NCBI GenBank assembly: GCA_030737835.1
Contig: CM060850.1
Coordinates: 13,900,668-13,964,667 of the forward strand
Direction: 5' to 3'
Length of the DNA stretch: 64,000 nucleotides
DNA from: Acorus gramineus
Taxonomy: Eukaryota; Streptophyta; Magnoliopsida; Acorales; Acoraceae
The translations under genes were made by a program, and so were the position numbers. Each line of letters starts with the position of its first letter. The first letter of the stretch is position 1. Shown here in pieces: positions 58,441 through 64,000 of the stretch. The notes beneath the pieces are model-generated. The model did not search any database. It was not told where the DNA came from and worked only from the letters and a program-made list of their open reading frames with translations.

Positions 58441-61400
58441 TGGCCATCAAGAAGTATTTTTTAGGCTCGCTGGGTGGAACGGGAAGCAAGGAAGGAGGGC
58501 TGGTGGGTGCGGAGGAAGCGCGGTGGAAGAGAGTCGAGAGCGGCGGTTTCTGCAGATTGACGAAGGGCCATCGGAAAGGAAGGCGCTAGGGGGGGGGGAG
58601 GGGGGGCGAGATCGGGGGCTCCTAACTTCCATGGCTCCAGATGTTTTAGGTGCCTCGGAACCGGACACTGGCGGCGGGACTGCAGGGAGCCTCTCATCTG
58701 CCTCGGATGCAAGGGAACGGGACACCGAGCGTTCGCGTGCACAAAGGTCAGATGCCCTGATACCCGAAGTCCCGAGGTTGTGACGGCGGAGGCAATTCAG
58801 ATCCAACTGGGGGATAACTTCAATCCATGCGAGGAGGAACGAGCACTTCGGTGCTGCGTGGTGGCAACCGCCCCCTGGTTGGTCTCTAACTGAAGAGGAG
58901 GTCCGGTGGGTGGTGGAAGACAGATGGGGGACGAAACATTGGTCTCTTGATAGATCGCTGGGACCTGGCAGGTATCTTCTAAAGGTGATGGGTCCTCGAC
59001 TTCAGGGTCAGATGGTGCGTCGGGGATCCATTATGGGTTGGGGAGGCTCCATGATCCTGGCGGCATGGTCTCCAGAGTTCGGAGCAACGCCGTCGGAAAC
59101 ATATAGGTGGGAGATCAGACTGGGGGGGCTGCCTCTCGACTGGCAATTGATAGATTGTCTTAGGCAGCTCATGTCCGGGTTCGGCAAGATCACAGATGTG
59201 GGTCGGAAGGGGATAGACAGTCACGGGGAAGCCTTTGCGGAATTCACGCTGGTGACGGGGGTGAAAAGGACGTGGCCCCCGAACATGATGGCGGCATACG
59301 GACGCGAGGCCTTCCTGATCCGCATCGACGCGATGAGCACAGGCATGGCATCTAAACGTACGTGGGCCGACTTAGTTTGAGACCAACCGGAAACGTGTTC
59401 CAGTTCCTCGTCGAGGGCGGAGGGTCGCGGACGGAGGGCACAACGTAGGAGGAAGAACACCAGCCGAGTCTCTGGTTCGGCTCGGCGTGAGCCGTGCCGA
59501 GAACGGGGGAGGTCGCAGAGAAAGTACGAGGAAAGTACGGAGGCTCCAATACAATCGGTTCACGTCGAGGAGCGGAACACGCAAAGTGTAGGTCAGACCT
59601 CGGGCCCATAAATCCGGTCAGAGATACACCGAGCGTCGCCAGAGAAGATAAACAGGAGATCCCCTCCCTCTGACACGCTAGTATCAAGTCCACGCGACCA
59701 GGCACGTGACAACGTTGTCTCTCAAGTTCTAGAGATTCCAGAGACTCCTGATGGTGATAGGGGTAATGGACCGGATGGTGGCGTTCATGGGCCGGGCCTT
59801 CTGGGCCGATTGCGAACCACCAATTCACCTGGAGCAATATGAGAGAAGTGCCGTCTATTGCGAGACTAGACATGGTGTTGATTGACGAATAATGGGAAGG
59901 TCTATTCCCGGGCTGTGGAATTCGGCGGCTGCCACGGGCAGTCTCTGATCATCTTCCGCTCCTCCTTGAATCAGAGATGTGCAGAAGACCTCATGGACTA
60001 TTTCGTTTCGAATCTTGGTGGTGTCGGTATCGGATTTCAGAAGGAAAAAGGAATGAAAGGGGTCCCGTCTTCCTTCCTCCTCGGCTCCTACGGTGGTGGT
60101 TGGTGCGTGTGTGGGGGTTCTTCGGATGCTCGAATCCGGAGAGCTGCGCCTTGGTAGGACTCGGTCGGATCGTCTCTCGGAATGGGTGGTGGGGGATTTC
60201 GTTCTTGGCTGAGGCCGACGGGTCCTCAGGAGGATTCAGGTGTGGTTGTGATCGCCATCTTCTTTTCTCAAAAAAGCAAAAAAAGTAGGGGCGGATTTGG
60301 TCGCCTTCGTGGGGAGGTTAAGGGTCTCCGCTCTGAGACACGGATATACTGTATACAGAGGTGAAGACAGGGATCCTCTTTTACTTCGAGGACCTGACTA
60401 AAGGAGAATTAGAACTGAAGTGGGCTAGGGAAGGGCCGGCTAGTTGGGTTTAGCCACCTGGTGGGGGGGTGACCAGTTGTGGTTAGCCGCCTGGTGTCTA
60501 GTTTAATTTGTGCTAGGTAGAGTTTGGGCTTGGTTTTTGGCAGAGGTTTAAACTGGGTTTAACCTGGATTTTGGAGAGTGGATTTGGAGAGTGGTTTGGT
60601 GTAGGAAATGGGTTTCTCTCACTTTTCTCTCAAGGGTTTGAAGTGGTGGTGTGGCTTGATGGTTGGGAATGTGGGTGGTTGGGGGTTATTAATGGGTATT
60701 GAATGTGAATTGATTCTGAATTAGTTGCCCCCCCCCCCCCTATTTATAGTAAAAAAAAAGGGGTATAGAAATGTCCACTAGACAATAGATCAAAATGGGT
60801 AATAAAGTGCTTGATTTGATCTCCCATTAGATCTTTGTTCTCTGACAGTGTCCAGGTGACGGGCAGCTAATGGTATTTAGCCGCTCAGTGAGGGGCGGCT
60901 ACTCTCAGGTAGCCACCCCCATCATAACCTGCCATACGTCTCATCCCTGACAAGCGGTGGCTTGAGTCGGTTACTAAGGATGAACCAGCTAAGATGGGGC
61001 GGCTAGAAGGGACAATCCGCCGCAATCATGCTTGCATTATGTCCCATCCAGGAAGGCGGTTTGGGGTCAGTCAGGGGGGCGGCTAGTTGAAACTAGTCGC
61101 CTGGTATGAGGCGGCTACTCTCAAGTAGCTGCCCCTGTCCAGGTCCTAGGTTTGCCTAAGGGTTTGGACCAGGGTTTTCGGTTTTAGTTTCTAAGGGAGT
61201 TTTCTATTAGATGTCCAAATGTAGTTGTTTCTTAAGTTTTACTTGAAGTATTTTTTGTCTCTTTGAATGGTCAAAATTAAGGTATCTACAGGTGGTGCGA
61301 GATCGAAGGGGTGGAAGGACTGATTCAAAACTCCTGGAATTCAAGCGCTAGCAGACTAAAAGGGGCTCGGCGGGTGGCCTTTAAACTACGACGTTTGAAG

Positions 61401-64000
61401 AGAGTCTTGAAGCAATGGATCGGGGCAGTAAGAACAGCCAGAGCAGAACACAAGGCATCCCTTCTCCTAACCATCCAGGTTTTTCACACTACAGAGGAAA
61501 CAGAGCCACTCATAGAGGAGGAGAGATCAAACAGGTGTAATGCAAAAAGGGAGCTTGCGGAGTTCCTTAAACATGAAGAGATTGAATGGAGGCTGAAATC
61601 AAAAACACTTTGGCTGAAAGCGGGAGATAACAACAAGGCATTTTTTCATTGAGCGACGAGCCAACGGAGGCAGGTGAATCACATTGCAAAAATTCAGTCG
61701 GGGAGAGGGTGTGGGAGGAGCAGGAGGAGATTAAGTCGAATTTAATAGAGCATTTTAAGCACTCCTTTTGTAAAAGAAGGGGATGGAAGCCGGGTTGGGA
61801 GGATCGGGAACTGCCTCGCTTGAATGCAGATCAACTGGAGCTATTGGAGGCACCGTTTGCGAAGGTCGAAGTGCACCGGGGCATTGCAAAGGCTGAGGGG
61901 GATAAGGCCCCGGGCTCGGATGGCTTCGGACTAATTTTCTACCAACGTTTCTGGTCCATAGTGAAGGAGGACGTGATGGATATGTTTCAGGAGTTCCACA
62001 CGGGCACGCAAAGTGTGGGTTGCTTGAACGCATCTCATTTCGTCCTGATTCCAAAGAAGGAGGGTGCATCAAGGGTGGAAAATTTTCGGCCAATCTGTTT
62101 GGTTAATGGAGCGTACATAATCGTGGCCAAAGTTTTGGCGAACAGACTGAAACATGTGTGTAGTGACTTGGTGGAACCCTCTCAAGTAGCGTTCTTGCCA
62201 AGACGGCTGTTGCAAGAGGGGTTCATCTCAGCGCAGGAGCTAGTTTCAGTGCTGCAGAAGGACAAGAGAAGAGGGTTGCTATTCAAGTTAGATTTTGCTC
62301 GAGCATACGATAGTGTGGATCGCAATTTCCTTCTGTTTTCTCCTAGAAATGCATGGATTTCAGCCAAGATGGATTCGTATGGTGCATCAATGCATAGACA
62401 CAGCGAAGGCCTCGCTATTGGTGAACGGAGAGGTTTCATATTTCTTCCCCCTTAACAGGGACTGAGACAGGGCGACCCACTCTCACCCATCCTCTTTGTG
62501 ATCATGGCGAATGTTCTTAGTCGACTGTGCGCGAAGGCTGCGGAAGCAGGATAGATAGCCGGTCTTGCGGGCTCCTCGACGAGGAGAAAAGTGTTGATTC
62601 TACAATATGCGGATGACACGATCCTTCTGTGTGAAGCTAACACAAGTTACGTGAGGGGATTTCGTTTCATCCTGATCTGTTTTGCATTGCTCACGGGTTT
62701 ATCGCTTAACATGAACAAAAGCTCCATGCACGGGATCAATACTTTGGCGGAGGAGGAGTTTCATCTGGCTGAGACTATGGGTTGTGCGGGAGGTGAATTC
62801 CCTGTCAAATATCTGGGCCTTCCGCTAGTCAAAGGTCGAATAACGAAGGAGCATTGGGTACCATTGATAGACCGGTTCGAGAAGAGGCTTGCGGGAGGAA
62901 GGGGAAGATGCTGAGTTGGGGAGGGAGGGTCACACTATTACAGACGGTATTGTCAAACTTACCGATTTTCTATCTATCGGTGTTTCAAATCCCGGGGGGT
63001 ATGTTAGATCGAATTGACCGCATTCGAAGGAGGTTTCTATGGCAAGGAGGTGAGGCAGACCACAAAGCTCCACACATGGTCGATTGAGAGACCGTGTGCC
63101 GGCCCAAAAGAGAGGGAGGGCTAGGAATTCTCTATCTAAAGGTCATGAACAAAGCGTTGTTGGCTAAATGGGTGTGGATCTGGATTTCGAGACGCAGATC
63201 TCTATGGTCTCAAATCATGGCGGACAGATATGGTGGAGAGGGTATAGGGGAGCGGCGTTGGCCCGCAATGAACTCAAGAATGACTCCTTTGTGCAAAAGT
63301 ATGTTCGTGGACCGTGGAATAATCGAGGCAGCTCTAGTCTGGAAACTCGGAGATGGCAGAGCGACTCAATTTTGGACTGACAGATGGGCAGGAGAGGAGC
63401 AGTTATGTGACTTCGGACATATTCAGGCTTGCTTCCAAGAAGGATGGGGCAGTTAACGAACTTTTCAGCGCTTCTCCCGGTCAATGGCAAATTGAGCTCC
63501 TTCGATCAAGGCTTACAGAGGCAGAAACAGCACAGTATGCGGGCTTATTGGAGAGTGTAGGGACGCTGAGTATCTAAGAGGGAGTGGAGGATGAGCTGAG
63601 ATGGAAACCACAGGCCGCCAGGGGGTTTTCAGTGAAGAGCGCATACCAATGGTGGCGAACGCCAACCACCACCACCACCACGGCTTGCAGACTCTTCAAA
63701 CAGATATGGAGGCCCAACATTCCGCTGAAGATTAAGGTGTTCACTTGGTTCGTGTCACTTAAAAGACTTATAACGAAAGCTTACATGTCTAGGTGGGCTC
63801 CAAATGATTCCACTGCTTGCTCCCTATGCGCGGACCCTTTGGAGAACATTCACCATCTCTTTTGTGTGTGTTCGGTGGCGAAGGAATTTTAGGAAAAGGT
63901 GGGGAGGCACACTGGACTCGAGACCAACTTTCAATCTCTGGATGAATTATGGGAAGCAGGTGAGGCGTTGCGGAGGACGACAGGAGGTAGACTAGAAGCA
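58441..64000 (+). mobile_element. Plant L1-like LINE, degenerate, 3' end outside the window
   Basis: Parts in order: an ORF1 with two C-x2-C-x4-H-x4-C zinc knuckles (58,642-58,740; CFRCLGTGHWRRDC and CLGCKGTGHRAFAC), and a DUF4283-like RNA-binding region (58,910-59,380; PGRYLLKVMGPRLQ, LGGLPLDWQLIDCL). ORF2 follows with only the C-terminal part of the endonuclease (from QFTWSNMREVPSIARLD, about 59,820, to DHLPLLLE, about 59,960). After the solo LTR come the pre-RT region and RT (RPICLVN, LFKLDFARAYDSVD, LRQGDPLSPILF, YADDTILLCEA at about 62,606) and zf-RVT (from about 63,600). Frame changes and stops occur throughout, so it is inactive. Confidence 0.9.
60362..61290 (-). mobile_element. Solo LTR inserted in the LINE
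   Basis: 929 bp, on the minus strand TGTAGATACCTTAATTTTGA to CCTGTCTTCA, with a TATA box CTATAAATAGGGG near 60,740-60,752. The TGTAGATACC start is common in plant Ty3/gypsy LTRs. It splits the LINE between IYCIQR and WCEIEGVEGLIQNSW. The letters AGGTG appear at both borders, overlapping the TG end, so the target duplication is not fully settled. Its inside has repeated GGCGGCTA/TAGCCGCC motifs. It is a fossil with no coding part. Confidence 0.75.

Noticed and set aside
58447-58806. 119-codon minus-strand frame in GC-rich DNA
   Set aside because: It is antisense to the zinc-knuckle region of the LINE ORF1; a shadow frame.
61755-62439. Minus-strand frames of 85-112 codons
   Set aside because: They are antisense to the LINE reverse transcriptase.

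Overview
The window is nuclear DNA of a flowering plant. It is AT-rich and intron-bearing, and it is dominated by transposable elements. The recognisable host genes are cytosolic sulfotransferases of plant type plus broken pieces of ribosome-biogenesis genes. The sequence alone does not fix the species. No rRNA, tRNA or CRISPR array was seen.

Layout. (1) 1-4,671: the first codons of one sulfotransferase on the minus strand at the window edge, an RPS13 (uS15) fragment, a possible LTR relic and a Tourist-type MITE. (2) 4,672-11,754: duplication copy A, with an apparently intact two-exon sulfotransferase, a MITE, a LINE scrap, a probable solo LTR and the last exon of a small gene. (3) 11,755-13,589: a junction filler of 137-bp tandem repeats, a copia relic and an inverted copy of one repeat. 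(4) 13,590-51,695: duplication copy B. It holds the second sulfotransferase and has been inflated by three large insertions: a Ty1/copia element (16,742-23,497), an 11.3-kb Helitron (25,468-36,793) and a 13.5-kb Mutator-like element (36,942-50,460). (5) 51,696-58,300: exon 1 of the small gene, a NOP14-like remnant and a TA-flanked DNA transposon built on 42-bp repeats. (6) about 58,441-64,000: a GC-richer plant LINE on the plus strand, split by a solo LTR and running off the window.

The most useful property of the window is that copy A keeps the uninterrupted target sites of insertions found in copy B. The Helitron can therefore be placed to the base (A|T target, 5' TC, 3' hairpin plus CTAG). 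The copia target duplication is GTTCT. The Mutator-like element is seen to sit in a (TA)n microsatellite. In the other direction, copy B shows the empty site of a MITE in copy A.

The strongest candidates for something new are two. The first is the Mutator-like element, with inverted repeats of about 2.6-2.75 kb, palindromic tips, a FAR1-type transposase, a 1-kb CTG-rich tract and a minus-strand protein-kinase exon fragment. The second is the Helitron, which carries pieces of two nucleolar genes (a DEAD-box RH10/Rrp3-like helicase and an SRP40/NOLC1-like C-terminal domain).

The two sulfotransferases are near-identical PAPS-dependent cytosolic enzymes. Their few differences are clustered in exon 2, which hints at gene conversion or selection.
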